Positions 24,450 to 37,443 of a stretch of 64,000 bases of DNA are shown here, in pieces; positions within the stretch are counted from its first letter, which is position 1; every line of letters begins with the position of its first letter. Position numbers and translations under genes: made by a program. The DNA is from Brachionus plicatilis (taxonomy: Eukaryota > Rotifera > Eurotatoria > Ploima > Brachionidae): positions 833,704-897,703 of the forward strand of contig QEOQ01000552.1 of assembly GCA_010279815.1 (NCBI GenBank). The letters are read 5' to 3'. The notes beneath the pieces were generated by a model. That model was given only the letters and a program-made list of their open reading frames with translations, was not told the origin of the DNA and did not search any database.

Positions 24450-26595
24450 ATGTCATCCGATATTGTTTCAATATGCTTGGGTTTACTCGATAAATATGAC
24501 ACCAAATTTTCACCAGAGGCTTATTTACAGAGGATTGAAAATTTTCAAGTAAGAAATCACATCAATACAAGATTTTTTGAAAATTGATTCTTTAAAAATT
24601 GATTATGTTTTTTTAGTCTTTTGGTGAGCTAGAAAAGCGCTTTGTCTTGGAAATTTTTTACGGATGCTATGACAGAAAAAGTATACTAGATATCGTAGTC
24701 AATGGCTACTACTCAAAAGATGGTAAAAATTGTCTTCAAAGCGACCGTAGTTTATACACATGTATTAAATTTATTTTAATTAAATTAAAAAAAAATTTTA
24801 CTTTATTATGGTTTAAGTTGTTGCCTACATGATTTTATATCACATTAAATACTATGGAATTGAATATCTTTACATTCTGTCAAGTTATCCAAATCAAGAA
24901 AAAATCTTCAAATTTTTAAAATATTTTCTGAATGAAAAAAACTTGATAACATGGTTGAGTGACGCTTGGTCAACTCTTTTGGACAAAACATTTGTCGAAG
25001 AAAATCTACTCAATCCATTGCTTAAACTTCTACCTGATTTGAATTTATTTCTAAAAGAACTGGAAGAGGGAATTTATCAAGTAAAGCCCAGGCCAAAGCA
25101 AGCACCCACCCAGCCAAGACCTTTTAATATCACGCAGCCTAAACCTCGTAAAGTTCTCCTTCCTGAGCCTTTGCCCGAAAAAGAAGTTTTCAAGCCTCTG
25201 AAACACGTCACAAAATCAGCCAATTCAATTGCAAGCTTGGTCAAAAATCCAAATGTAACTTACGACAAAAAATCTCGAATTGTCAAGAGAACAGTGTCTA
25301 AATCTGCTAATGATAGATATCAGGATCAATTTGAGGAACCCGTGCCCCAGTTTAAAGCAAAACCTTTTTTAAACAAACAAAACAACTTAGAGCCTATTAA
25401 ATTAAACACTGCCGCAGTGCTCAAAGATGAACATCTTATAAAAAAACAAATTGATGAAATGATGAAAAAGTTCTCCTATCTTGAAATGGGACAGGGAAGT
25501 CCAAATGAATTTTTGAAGTGGCAAACCGAGATGCGTTTGAACGACTTGAAAGTTGAGCAGGAAAAAATCGAAATGAAAAAACTGCTGAGCAAGTTGACAC
25601 ACGAAGAAGCCATTTTGGCCAAAGCAAATTTGGTTGAAAACAAAAAAGCTCAAGTAAAACAGATTCAACATGAAAATTCTTTGCTCAAAAAGGAAAAAGA
25701 AGAAAAAGAAAAAATAGAAAATGAAAAAGTCAAAAATATTGTTAGTACGATACTTCAGGACGAAAAAAAAGTGAAGCAAATCAAGGAACAAGTGGTAGAA
25801 AATAAGAAATTGATTGCTCAGCAAGTTATCAAAGAATCTGAAAAATATGAAGCCGAAGCTTATAAAAGAGTCTGTTTTAGTTCTTCTTTTTAATAGAAAA
25901 GTTTATTTATTTTCCAAAGGTAGAAGAGGAAATGAGAAAAAAAATTGAACTGATTCAGCAAATTAAAGCAGCCGAGTCGATTCCTATAAATAGAACCAAG
26001 CAGGTTGATTTAACTCAGACTCAAGGATACGGTTTCTTAAACGAAATGTCAATTGCTGAGCTAACTGAGCGTCTTCAATTGGCAAAACAAGAAAATGAGG
26101 AGTATTACCAAAAAAAACATGACGAAATAATCAAAATCAAAATTGATAAAGAGGAAAATTTAATTGAGAAATTGAACTTTATTAACAAGTATCGGAATGA
26201 GATTGGAAATAATGAAAAAAAGTAAAATTCTAAATAAAATTAAGAAAAAATAAATTAATGTTTAAAATTTCAGAGAAACTTTTGAGGATTTGAAAACTAA
26301 AGCTAAAGAAGAAGTCAAAAATTCCGATTCATTAGCCAAGTTGAAGAAGAAAATTGAAGAAAAGCGAGTAGAACGAAGCAAGGTTGATTTTATTACTGTA
26401 AATAAAAAAGAATCAAAGAAACAGATAAACATATACGCAAATCAAAGAGTAAATTTGATTTTTTTATCTGCAATAATCTAATTAATTTCTCAATAGAAAG
26501 CCCTGGAAAAAGAAAGATTTAAAGAATTGGAACAAACTCATGAAAGATATCGTTTTTTGAATCTAGAATCGGCTAGAGTTACAAATATTGTGTAA
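24450..26595 (+). CDS. CFAP99: cilia- and flagella-associated protein 99
   Basis: Axonemal coiled-coil protein. Exons: 24450-24548, 24617-24761, 24818-25869, 25920-26221, 26274-26448, 26497-26595; phases agree and give 623 residues. The N-terminal helical part matches my memory of vertebrate CFAP99: SFGELEKRFVLEIFYGCYDR, ILDIVVNGYYSKDGKN, then LITWLSDAWSTLLDKTFVEE and LLNPLLKLLPDLNLFLKELE. A Pro/Lys-rich linker follows, then long charged coiled coil. The late motif MSIAELTERLQLAKQENEE is typical of the family. The third donor (AGA|GTCTGT) is weak, but the join restores the family-like RVEEEMRKKIELI. Its presence implies motile cilia. Confidence 0.85.
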
Positions 26596-28285
26596 AAAAG
26601 CTCAACTCAATTTTTAAATCTAAATATTATCATTAATAAAGACTTTTTTTTGATTTTTTAATGTTTTTAATTTTCAATTAATTGAAAAGTTTATTGCTAC
26701 AAAGATATATTTTGATACATTAAAATAAAAATAAGAATTTTAGAAATTAAAATTATCTAATTAAAACCTTTTTTTAAATTTTCAATTAAATTTCAAAATA
26801 AGCGACTTAATTTTTTAAACAAGCTTTCACATATCACCTGAAGGAGCGTAAAATTTTCTACTAGAAAATGATATTTTTATCTTCCAAAAAAAAAATTCAT
26901 CTTAGAAATTTTTTTCAAAAAAAGCTCAAATTTAACACGTTTTTTTGGTTTATTTGTACCCCGGAGACCCTCAAAACTCTCGATTATTTTTGCGAATTCT
27001 AAAACTAGAGAAAATTTGGAACAACTGAAAGGTTTTAATTTTTTTTCTCTTTAAAAAAAGCGTTCAAAATGAGGCGTTTTTTAAAAAAATTGAAAAAAAA
27101 AAAGCTTTTTGAATTTTTTAATCAAAATGTGTATATGTATAAGTATTACTTTCAAATAAAAATATTAATAGACAATTGAAAATTTGAAAAAAAATAATTC
27201 AATTTTTTTACACTTTGCTCTGTTCTTTTACTGGACTTCACAAAACCTTAACTTGGCAATTATTTAAGACACAAAAAAAAGGTATGATTTTTAGGACTTA
27301 AATCAACTATGATTGTGAGGAGCTACGCATATGAATAAATTTTAAGCCTCATCTCGAGAGATTTAAAATGAAATCTAACTTCTAACTTTAAGTCAATATT
27401 TAAGGATGGGGAAAAAATAGGATCCTTAATGAATTAGTCTTATTTAAGAATTAAATAAATTTAAAATCTAAATGATATTATTGTGTAATGATTATTCATT
27501 TTTTTTATTAAGTTATAAGAATTAATTACACTTCACAGGTGCTTTAGTAAAAATGGCTAATTCTTAACAAAAATTCTTAAATTAAATAATAAAAACAGAA
27601 AGTAAATGATGATTTATTTAGAATTTTGTAAAAAAAAATTAAAAAAAAAATTTTAAATGATTATTTAAATTCGAAAGAAAAAAAATGATTTCTGAATTAC
27701 AGCAAAAAAATTAGTTATGGACAACCAAAACAAATTAATTAAAATAAATAAAATTAAATAAAATTAAATATTTTGAATAAAATTTTATTCAAAATAAGCT
27801 TTTCTAAAAAAACACAGTTGATTAAAAATAATATTTTAACTTAAAGATTAACTTAATTCATTTTAGATATGAAATGGAATATTAATTCTCAAACTTTTTT
27901 TAAGTAAATTAAATTTAACAATTCATATTTAAAAACAAATTGATTCTGCTCCATTTCTCTTCTAAAAATTTTAAGACCTAAAATAAAAGAATGAAATAAC
28001 TTAGATATATATTAAATTTAGTAGAGTTTGTAGAATCAGTTAGATCCAGCAAGACAAAATTAAAAAATAAATAAATAAAAAGAAAATAGCGATGCCTCGT
28101 AGAAATTTTGTTATATTAGATTCCAAATACGCGATCATAATGTAAGCATATGAAAATATCCATAAATTTTTGTTTTAATTTTTAAATTTAAAACTTTCAA
28201 TCAAAAAAACTAAGGTGAAAATCCTTTTCAAATCATATTAAGTCCGATTAGAAATTCTTTATTTTGAGCCTTTAGTTTACCAAGA
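26596..28285. other. intergenic spacer between CFAP99 and the SET gene
   Basis: AT-rich spacer with no supported frame. A short stretch at 27201-27247 recurs inverted at 38344-38394 (listed separately). Confidence 0.45.
27201..27247 (-). repeat. dispersed repeat copy 1
   Basis: The reverse complement of this segment (GGTTTTGTGAAGTCCAGT, then ACAG.GCAAAGTGTAAAAAA) matches 38344-38394 with few differences. The similarity stops abruptly on both sides. Family unknown. Confidence 0.4.
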
Positions 28286-31200
28286 ATGGTAAAACATAAG
28301 CAAAATAAGGAAGAAGACATCATACCTCGAGTGGTCGGTCGTCCTAAATCGATATCTTCAGCTGTATCATCAATAAACTCAAGCATATCCGAATTGGTGA
28401 AGGATTCTCAGAAAAAAATGAAATCAAATCGCACAAGTACCAGAAAATCGTTGCCAAACTTAAAAGTAAAAAAGAGAAAAAACTCTGATTCGGATAGAGA
28501 CGAATCATCGAATGAGGACGAATTATCGGACAACAATGTTGCTTTAAATGAGCTTGAAAAAAATGAATTAATTGATGACATTGATTTGGAGTTTGCCAAG
28601 CTCGAGTCGCCCAATCAACCATTTAAAAAAGAAAACATTTGTTCTGTATGCGAAATGCCAAATTTTCTAATAGATTGCCAAGGCAAATGCCAACATTCGT
28701 TTCATCTGGACTGCATCGGATTGTCAAGACCACCGTCTGGTGCATTTCTATGCGAAGAATGTCAAAACGATTCTCACATGTGTTTTTTGTGTAAAAAATC
28801 GCCGTCCAAAGAAAACAATGTACTCACCTTTAAATGTTCCCACAATTCTTGTGGAAAATATTTTCACCTTGATTGCATAAAAGAAAATCGTTTGTTCCAA
28901 AAGCAAGATACAAATGAACAAGAGTTTATTTGTCCAGCCCACCACTGTAGGACCTGTTTTTTGGAATTAGGAATGGAAAAAGTGTCCCAAGCAAGCAAAG
29001 CTCGCCTGATCAAGTGTTTTCGTTGTCCCTTGTCTTATCACTACGGAGAACACTGTCCCCCAGCAGGTTCAATTATTCTCAATAGTAATTTCATTATTTG
29101 TCCGGCTCATTTTAGACCTTTGAAAAATAATCGTGGTCATTTCAGATTAAATGTAACGTGGTGTTTTAGCTGCTGTAAAAAAGATGATCTAATTGGTTGT
29201 AATCAATGTCCTGCCGCTTACCATGCTAAATGCTTGGAAAATTTGAATAAAAGTGAAAGTTTAGATGAAAAGGAGTCAAAAGCTGATCCAGGCTCTCCGG
29301 CAAGTAGTAAAATTAAACTAGATCAACTCTCACCTTTATCGAATAGTTCAAGTGGTACTTCGAACACTCTTAGCAGTGCCAAAAGTCATCAAATTGAAAG
29401 CAATTGGACTTGTGAAGATTGCTTGTTGGGAAAAAAGCCATTAAATGGTCAAATAGTATGGGCTAAAGTGGGTGAGTTGAAATTTTTTATTTTTAGTAAA
29501 ACCTTGAAAAAACGCTTTTAAACTGAATTTTGGACAGAATTTCAGAATTTGTCCATATTTATTAGACTTGTAAAATTTAAAAACATTAGTCGTTGCTCTT
29601 AAATGTATTCATAGAACCAATTTTTAACTCCTAGAAACACTTTTTTCTTTTTTTATTATTTTGTACTGTAGTATTATACTGAATTTTACAAAACCAGAAA
29701 TGTAAAAATCAAAATTAAGATAAACAAATCTTTGAAGAATTTTAGGGTCAAATATTTGGTGAATGAAATTAATAAGTTATTTACTGACACTTTTCTAAAT
29801 ATGCTATTAAATAATTTTCTAATTCTCTTATTTTTAAGAAAACTCTTCTTTTCTTACTTTATTATTACTTGATCGATACATACGGTGGCACATTGTTGAG
29901 AAAAATTTCCAAGATAGTATTCAGCAGTTCAGAAATGTAAATCGTATACTTTTACTATTTGAAATACATTTATGACAACATATTCTCGACAAAATTAAAT
30001 ACAGAATTTTATTAAATATTATGATTTATTTGAATTGACGCCTTGAAGGGGATGTTAATTAAAAAAAATTTAAATAAAATAAAAAGAAAAATCAGACAAA
30101 AAATGGTCCAGTTATTAAGGATTTTATAAATTTTATGTTAAATTTTATTTTTAATTTCAATTCTCTTTTAAAACAATTTTTTGAAAATTTTCCAACCAAT
30201 TTTTGAATTCAAAATGAAAAATAAAAATTAAATTTGCGTGCCTTTTTAATCGATTGATGTCTTTTCATTTTTAATCCTTTTTTGATATTTTTTGCTAGAT
30301 ATTCTTAATCAAAATGCATCTTTATTTATTTATTTTAAAAAAACATTTTAGCATCTTTTTTCAAAATAACAAAAGATTTTTTGAACAGTGTCTTTAAGTT
30401 TTGTGGAGTGAGTTGATAATAATTTGAGCCTTTTATTTTGGTAGATCATTTAAAAATATTAATAACGTTTCTTGATTCAAACAAACACCTAATTTCAAAT
30501 AATAAAAATGATTTTATTAAAAATAGAATTTAAATAAAATTAAATGAATTAATATTTTTTAGTCTTTATAAATTTTAATCTTCTATTTTTTTTATGAAAA
30601 AATTTCATAACAAATCTTGAAAAAAAAATTCAAAGTAGGGTGATTTTGGGCTTAAATAAAAGCTAATTTATTAAGAAATAGGAATAGGTGGGCTTTTTGG
30701 ATAATATTGTCTATTTAGTAAAATACAAGCATTTAAAGATACCTATGTAATAAATATAAAGTTTTTAGATAGATTCATATAGGAAATTTATTGTTCTGAT
30801 AATATTAAAATCTTTGCTTTTTTTATGAGAAATAACTTTACTACTCGATTTTGCTCCAAATAGCTTTTCTAAGACATTTTGATAGCTTGCACCACTTTGA
30901 TACATTTCCAAAGCTCTCCAGAATCTATTCCATAGCTTAATATTCAAATCTATATTTTTATATTCATTTATGGCCTCTAAAATTAAGTCTAAGAACTTGT
31001 TGAAATCTTGATCATTTTTTCTTCTTACAAAACCTTTCAGAAAACACCAAACTCCTTCGATTGGGTTGAGCTCACAATGATATTTTGGACAAAATAAAAC
31101 GTTAAACCCATGTTCGGAGGCTAAACGTTGAAGATGAGTATTACCATTATTAAATGCTGGATGTTCCATAAGTAGTTCTCTTAAGTGTTCGAGTCTCAAT

Positions 31201-34200
31201 TGTTTTGAATTTTCCTCATCTTTAATTAAGTTTAAATCAATACAAATTCTTATTAAACCTCTATAGCGACCTCTTTCGTCAAGACATTTTACACTTAAAA
31301 ATTTTTTAATGAATAAATAAAGAAAAAAAAAAGCTTAAAAAAAAACTACGTTTAATTCGAGCCATTTTTTTTAATATTTTACTGATTTTAAATCTAAATA
31401 GAATGCTTTTAAGACAAGATATCAACAAACCCCCATCTATTTCTATAGAGGAGACTTAGTTCTCTTAAATAAAAAAAAAATATCTATTTTGAAATAATTT
31501 TACGGGAGAAATAAAACGCCAAAAATGCTAAATCATCGAATTTTTTCAAAACTTTGCGTTTAAATTGTTAGGGATTTTTATTGAATGGGTGAAAAAAAAT
31601 ACACAAGATTAGAAAGTACATTTCCTCTACTATCTGAAGAAAAAAAAATTAAGTTTCCAAGTCAGTTTAATTTTTCGAAAAAATCAGTTCAAACTTATGC
31701 ACTAAATTTGTATTTTTATTTCATGCAATTCAGCAAAAATAAGATGACATATGAAAAAAATGATTTCAGATTCGAGTTCTTCGCACAAAATTACATTAGA
31801 TTTCAAATTTTTGGAAAAGCTAAAAATTTTAAATCCAAAACTAGTGTTTATGACTTGGGGCACCTTACAAAAATTACAATACAAAAAAGAAAAATGTCAT
31901 AAAATGTAATCAATTGTAGAGTTTTTTCAGAGCTTAGAATTCGTTTTTAAAAATGTGAACAATATTGTACTGTTTGTAGAATTATTATTTGTACGATTAG
32001 ATTATAAAATTTTTCTTTTTTGAATAGTGATTTTTGTGCTAAAATTTCACAATGCCGAAAAAATTAGTAAAATAATTTAATTACATGAAAAAAAAATTGG
32101 TGTCTCACTACCTCTAATGGTAAAAAAAATCATCGTTTAATTATGAGATAATTAAAAAAACAAAATAGAAAAAAGTGCTGTGAAATTAAACTAAATTTAA
32201 AAACTGGTATAATATTATTTTTTTTGATAAATTGAAAATAAAATAAAATAAGAATTCTCAAAAATATTTTTACCTTTTTTGCTAAAAATTAAATTTTTTA
32301 ATGCAATTAATTTCTTTTTTGAATCAATCCAATTGATTAACAAGTTCAATATTTTTGATGTTTGTTTTTTGATGACAAAATGTATTTAGCTAAAAAAATC
32401 AAAACAAAGCATGATGCAGTTTGTTAGATTTTTTAAGAGAATCTTTTTATGACTTTTATTTTAGTTTTTCAAAAATTGGAATATTTTAAAAAACTCTTTT
32501 TTAATTTGGTCAAAATTGCACAGCATCATAAACAAATGAAAGCAAAAAAATTAACCAACATTTTTTGATTAGGTGCTTACCGGTGGTGGCCTGCACAGAT
32601 ATGTGTACCTAGATATTTACCAGAAAACCTATGCGATCGTCCTTATCAAGTGGGAGAATTTCCCGTTAAATTTTTCGGTACCAACGACTTCTACTGGTTG
32701 ACAGTGGGGCGCTGTTTTAGTTTTGCCGAAGATGACGAATCTCAAAAATCAAGTAGTTCGTCAAAGTTATTAACAAATGCATTTATTGTAGGAGTAAAGC
32801 TGGCAAAAGTAGCTTTTGAAAAAGTTGAGAAACTAAAAATTGCTCGAATAACTTCTGAGGTGAACAAACCTGATTTTCAGATGATCAAATCAAACCGTCC
32901 TGTGGGAAATGTAATTGTAAATAAGTGTCGGATTGACGAAATATCACGTTGTGAGTGTAATCCTGAGTCTCCGGCACCGTGCAGTAGCGATATTAATTGT
33001 CTAAATCGAATGCTAAATCATGAATGTCATCCTTCAGTATGCTCTGCTGGTGACCGATGCATGAATCAAAGATTCGTCAAGAAACTGTATCCAAAACAAG
33101 AACCTTTTTTTACGGGTTTTCGTGGATGGGGTTTGCGATGTTTGGTTGATATTAAAAAAGGTGAATTTGTAAATGAATATGTAGGTGAATTGATTACTAA
33201 AGAAGAGTGCAAGCGTAGATTAGAAGAAGCGAATAAGAACGGTATTACGAATTTTTATTATTTGACAATTGACAGCAATAGAATCATTGACGCAGGTCCA
33301 AAAGGAAATATGTCCCGGTTTGCCAATCATAGTTGCGAGCCAAATATGCAAACACAAAAATGGGTTGTAAACGGTGACATAAGAATCGGTTTGTTTGCTC
33401 TGGTAGATATCCCTGCTTGTAAGTTTAAATTATTTTTGAATTTTTTACCAAAAACAAACCTTTGATTTAGTACAAAAAATTTGCTTCAAAACATGAGAAT
33501 TTCCTAGAATTAAATTTTTAGTTTGATTACGAAATCTTTTTTTAGAAAATTATATTTTAAAAACGACTAGATCGGCATGATTTAAGAAAAAAAATGTTTA
33601 ATTTATTTATTTTAGAAGACTCCTCTTCGTTGATGTTTTTATTGGAGAAATTTATTTATATTTTATTCAAATTGGTAAAAAACATATATAATCCTTATCC
33701 GACGAACATTAATGAAAATCATTAATGACTTTCGGAAATTTTTCTTAAATTTGAGGTAATTTTTTATCCGGAAAAATATTTTTGAAAAAATTAAAACCAA
33801 TCGATTGATCATTGGAGTGATTTAAAACAATTTGGAAGAAAAAAACTTCCTAAAAATAATCAGGAAATAAATCATAAATGAATACATTCAGGTCTTAACA
33901 CCAAAAAATGTGTTACTTTTATAAAAAAAAATTTTCAAAAGCAGACTTATGCAAAAGTCTTTTCAAAGTCAACTTGACTTCTATTTCTTGATTTGACTTG
34001 ACTTTAAATTTTTTATTTTGAAATTAAAAGGGTATTAAAAAAGAGTGAAAAATAATTAAGCCTAAAAATCTATAGATTATAATAATTTAAAAATAAAATT
34101 TAATCTATTTGAAAAATTACAGTATCAAGGTAAGAGTTGGTCTATAGTCAAAGTCTGATTTTGACTTGGAAATCTAAGACTAAGGTTTCATTCAAGATCA

Positions 34201-36009
34201 GACTCAGACAAAAGTCATAAAAAAGTTCGAACACGTCATAATACAAGTCTTTCTTGGCTTGTGACTTTTAAAATAACTTGTTTTTAGTGATAAAAAATAT
34301 GATTTAAGTAGTAGTAGTATTAGTAGAACATACTGCAATTTGAGTTAACTCAAGCAAAGCTCTATTGAACCATAGCAGTCGTTTCGTAATTAATCGCCAT
34401 CCAACCACCAAGCTTCTTTTTGAGACTATTCACATTTGGAGCAGTAACAACACTGTTTGGTAATTTTACCACCCTGTTCACTAGGAAATTTAATCTTGGG
34501 AGACATTTTAAATTTTCGCGCTGTAATGCTTTAGTGTGTCTTATCAGATTGTATCTTCTTGATTCCGGTTCAGGACCTTAACAAAAATTTATTCAATTCT
34601 TTAGTTTGACAATCTCATAGTCATTTATTATCTAAAAAATACTTATCAACTCACCTCAAGTCCTTCTTGTTTGTAAATCTGACAATTCCAGTTTGTTTAA
34701 TCTATCTTTATAAACTAAATTTTGAAACTCGAAAATCATTTTTATTGCTCTTCTCTGAATTTCCTTCCACTCTTGTTTTTTCAAGATATGAACACCAAAA
34801 ACTTATTCCATATTCTAAGTGAGGTCTAACAAGGGATGTGAACAACATTTTAATGTTACTTGTGTTCTTAAATTTAAAGGTCTTTCTAATCTAATCATTG
34901 TTAATACTTTATTTCCTTAGTGATTCAGCTCTTGATTTGATTATTCCACTTTAGGTCTTTAGTGATTAAAATACTTAGTTCTTTTTCACAGTTTGATTCT
35001 GCTAGTGGATGCCTGACCCGAATTTTAAACTGGAATCGCTTGAATTGTTTTGACTTCGAAAATGAACCAATTTGCATTTTTGTGCGTTTAACTTAGTTGA
35101 CCATTTATTTGACCATGTCATTATGACATATTGTTAATATCATCTTGCATTTTTCTAAATATCATCTTTGCTTCTTATCACAGAGATGATTGTGTGATCT
35201 GTGTAGGCTTTGCAGTTGTTTTTAATCAGCTCTAACATGTCATTGATAAAAATAGTGTAAAGCAAAGAGCCAAGTACTGAACCTTGTGGTACTCCACCAT
35301 ATACATCTACCCATTCGGACTCCAATTCCATTTCTAAAATAATGATAAGACTCGAAACTATTTAAACAAGGAAAGTATGGATCTGAGATCCAAGTTTCAG
35401 TCACAAATATTAAATATAAATCTCTATTTATTGTTGATAATTCTAATTCTTAAAACTGATGTAGAAACATTTAAGTTGATTCCAATTTTGTGAGATTTGA
35501 CCAACAAAAAATTAGACTTATTGACCAAAAAATATTTGTCAAATTTTAGAAAAAATCTTAATATAATGATTTTACGATTTTATGATCTTAAATAAATAAT
35601 TTATTTAGTTACAGAATTGACTTTTAATTACAATTTGGATTGTTTGAGCAACGAGAAAGCAATTTGCAGATGTGGTGCAAAAAATTGCAGTGGTTTTATA
35701 GGCGAGCGGCCAAAAAATAATTCCAGTGATGCTAAAGCATCTAAATCCAACACAAGCATTAAAAGTGAATCGTCTAATGAAACGACAACAAGTGAAGAAA
35801 TCAAAAATTCTAAGAAAAGAAAATTAACCGATGGTAAGAAAGAGAGATTGTCAATAAATTTACCAAAAACGAATGGTTCTGTGCCAAAGAAAAGAGCAAT
35901 GTCTTTGGCTTCGAATGAAATTAAGAAACTCGAAGAAAAGTTACCTTTATCAGATGAAATTGATGAAACAAAGGAGTCTATAGACCATTCAAACAGTAAA
36001 AGTGATTAA
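28286..36009 (+). CDS. NSD-like histone H3 lysine-36 methyltransferase (PHD-PWWP-AWS-SET)
   Basis: Exons 28286-29471, 32573-33418, 35609-36009; phases agree, 810 residues. Order: basic/acidic N-terminus; Cys/His-rich PHD cluster about 117-385 ([50 protein letters not shown]); PWWP straddling intron 1 (GQIVWAKVG joined to [20 protein letters not shown]); AWS about 519-566 ([20 protein letters not shown]); SET about 575-690 ([36 protein letters not shown]); post-[19 protein letters not shown]; Lys/Ser-rich tail. This matches the C-terminal half of NSD1-3/Mes-4. The N-terminal PWWP and the C-terminal C5HCH PHD of vertebrate NSDs are absent. The catalytic Tyr and NHSC motif are intact. Introns 1 and 2 are long and hold mobile elements. 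Confidence 0.93.
30765..31290 (-). pseudogene. DDE-type transposase fragment within SET-gene intron 1
   Basis: The open frame at 31199-30765 extends upstream in frame without a Met to about 31290 ([20 protein letters not shown]). It contains [20 protein letters not shown], the C-terminal DDE signature ([11 protein letters not shown]) common in invertebrate Tc1/IS630-like or related transposases. The upstream catalytic Asp region is not visible, and the piece lies antisense in a host intron. A possible upstream micro-exon (ATGGCTCGAATTAAAC near 31363) could make it a spliced, host-like gene, but this is weak. Family assignment below superfamily is uncertain. Confidence 0.6.
34309..35345 (-). 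mobile_element. CR1-like LINE reverse transcriptase remnant in SET-gene intron 2
   Basis: Read on the minus strand with several frame breaks: [20 protein letters not shown] then [10 protein letters not shown] near 35320-35220; a YADD-type box decayed to YTDH near 35200; [20 protein letters not shown] near 34980-34920; [14 protein letters not shown] near 34840-34800; and a C-terminus [15 protein letters not shown] near 34480-34440. The 3' end has a GTAGTAGTAG-type run at 34309-34325. The order of motifs is that of non-LTR reverse transcriptases of the CR1/jockey group. It is inactive. Confidence 0.8.
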
Positions 36010-37443
36010 ATTTTCTTAAAAATATTCGTCTTAATTTTGTTATATATAAAATATCTTTATTTTTTAATGTATCATTTTAATATCATTTAAAAAAGGAAAA
36101 TGATTTTTTTTCTATTTGAGTCTAAAAAGAGCTAATTAATTTTGTTTACACATTTATGTAATGAGAAAAGGCGATTTTTTCTTTTATTGAACTGAAATTT
36201 TAAGATAGTAAAATTTAAATTTTTTAAAAAATAAATACTTAAAACGATTCTTTATTTTTTTTAAAAATTACAAATTTTGAGATTATTCTAAATCTTAAAA
36301 CTTTGATTAAATCGAAAATTATACTAAAAAGATTAATTTTATTAAATAAAAATTATTTACTCTAAAAATATTTAAAAAAAAACATTTTGATTTAATCAAA
36401 TGACTTGATGCATATTTTTCAGAGCAAAATTTTACAATCACTAATTTTCTAAAATTTTTAATTTAAAATATTTTTTTAAACACATTCACGATACTAATAA
36501 ATATGTAACAGGTATAAATGATTTTAAGGATTAGTTGAAATTTTAAAAATATAATAAGAGTGAATCATTCACTAATACTCACATAATATTTTCAAGTTGA
36601 AAATATTATTTCACAATTTCTAATTTCTGCGACGTTGAATATTTTTTGTGATAAGCTTAAGAGTGCTGGTGTAGCCATTCCATGAATCAGTCCCAAAAGG
36701 TTTGAAGATTGTTTGTTTTGACTGGAGTCTAAGTTTAAATGGTTGAATGATGAAAATATATTATTTTTATTATTATTTTAAAACATTAATTTTTTTTTAT
36801 TTAAAATTTAATTGCATCATTTTTGTTAGTTAAAATTTTTAATGCTTTAAATTTTGAAATGAATAAATAATGAATTATGATTACAATCTAAAATGGATTT
36901 CTCCCAAAAACACACATCAAGAATTTTTAAGCTAAAAATTCAGATTTTTAATATTCAGAAAACCATTCAATTTATCTGTTCCAAACTGTTTGAATATTTG
37001 CTTGAATTTTTAATTAAATAAGCCATTGAATTTATTAAATTTTTTCAGACTTTTGCAGAATATTAAAGTAAGCATTGAATGATTACATTGAACATTATTA
37101 TATATTATTAGTATATTCCTTTCTCCTGACTTTTTTCTCTTTCAAACAAATACAATTCCTGGAATGCCTCTAGTAAATTATTAAACAGCAATTGATTAAA
37201 TTTTTTTTGAAATTTTATTTTTTCAAGATACAATTAATTAAAATTTATGCCAGTTAATCATTCTCATAGACAATTAATATTTATAAGTTCTATTTAATTA
37301 AAAATATATCCATTAATACTTTTTAGTTCTATGTAATATTAATAAATGTCACTTAATCTTTTAAATAACAGCTAATAAATTTAGATAACGATTGATACAT
37401 TTTATTGACATTTTTTCAAATGACTTTAATCAAAATAAATCAC
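36010..37443. other. spacer after the SET gene
   Basis: AT-rich 3' flank with no supported coding frame or RNA gene. Confidence 0.45.

Noticed and set aside
25402..25824. 140-codon minus-strand frame opposite CFAP99
   Set aside because: Antisense of coiled-coil coding sequence; Phe-rich with no independent support.
31585..31902. 105-codon plus-strand frame in SET-gene intron 1
   Set aside because: Lys/Phe/Asn-rich and unrecognised; the surrounding sequence is intronic and the frame is consistent with chance.
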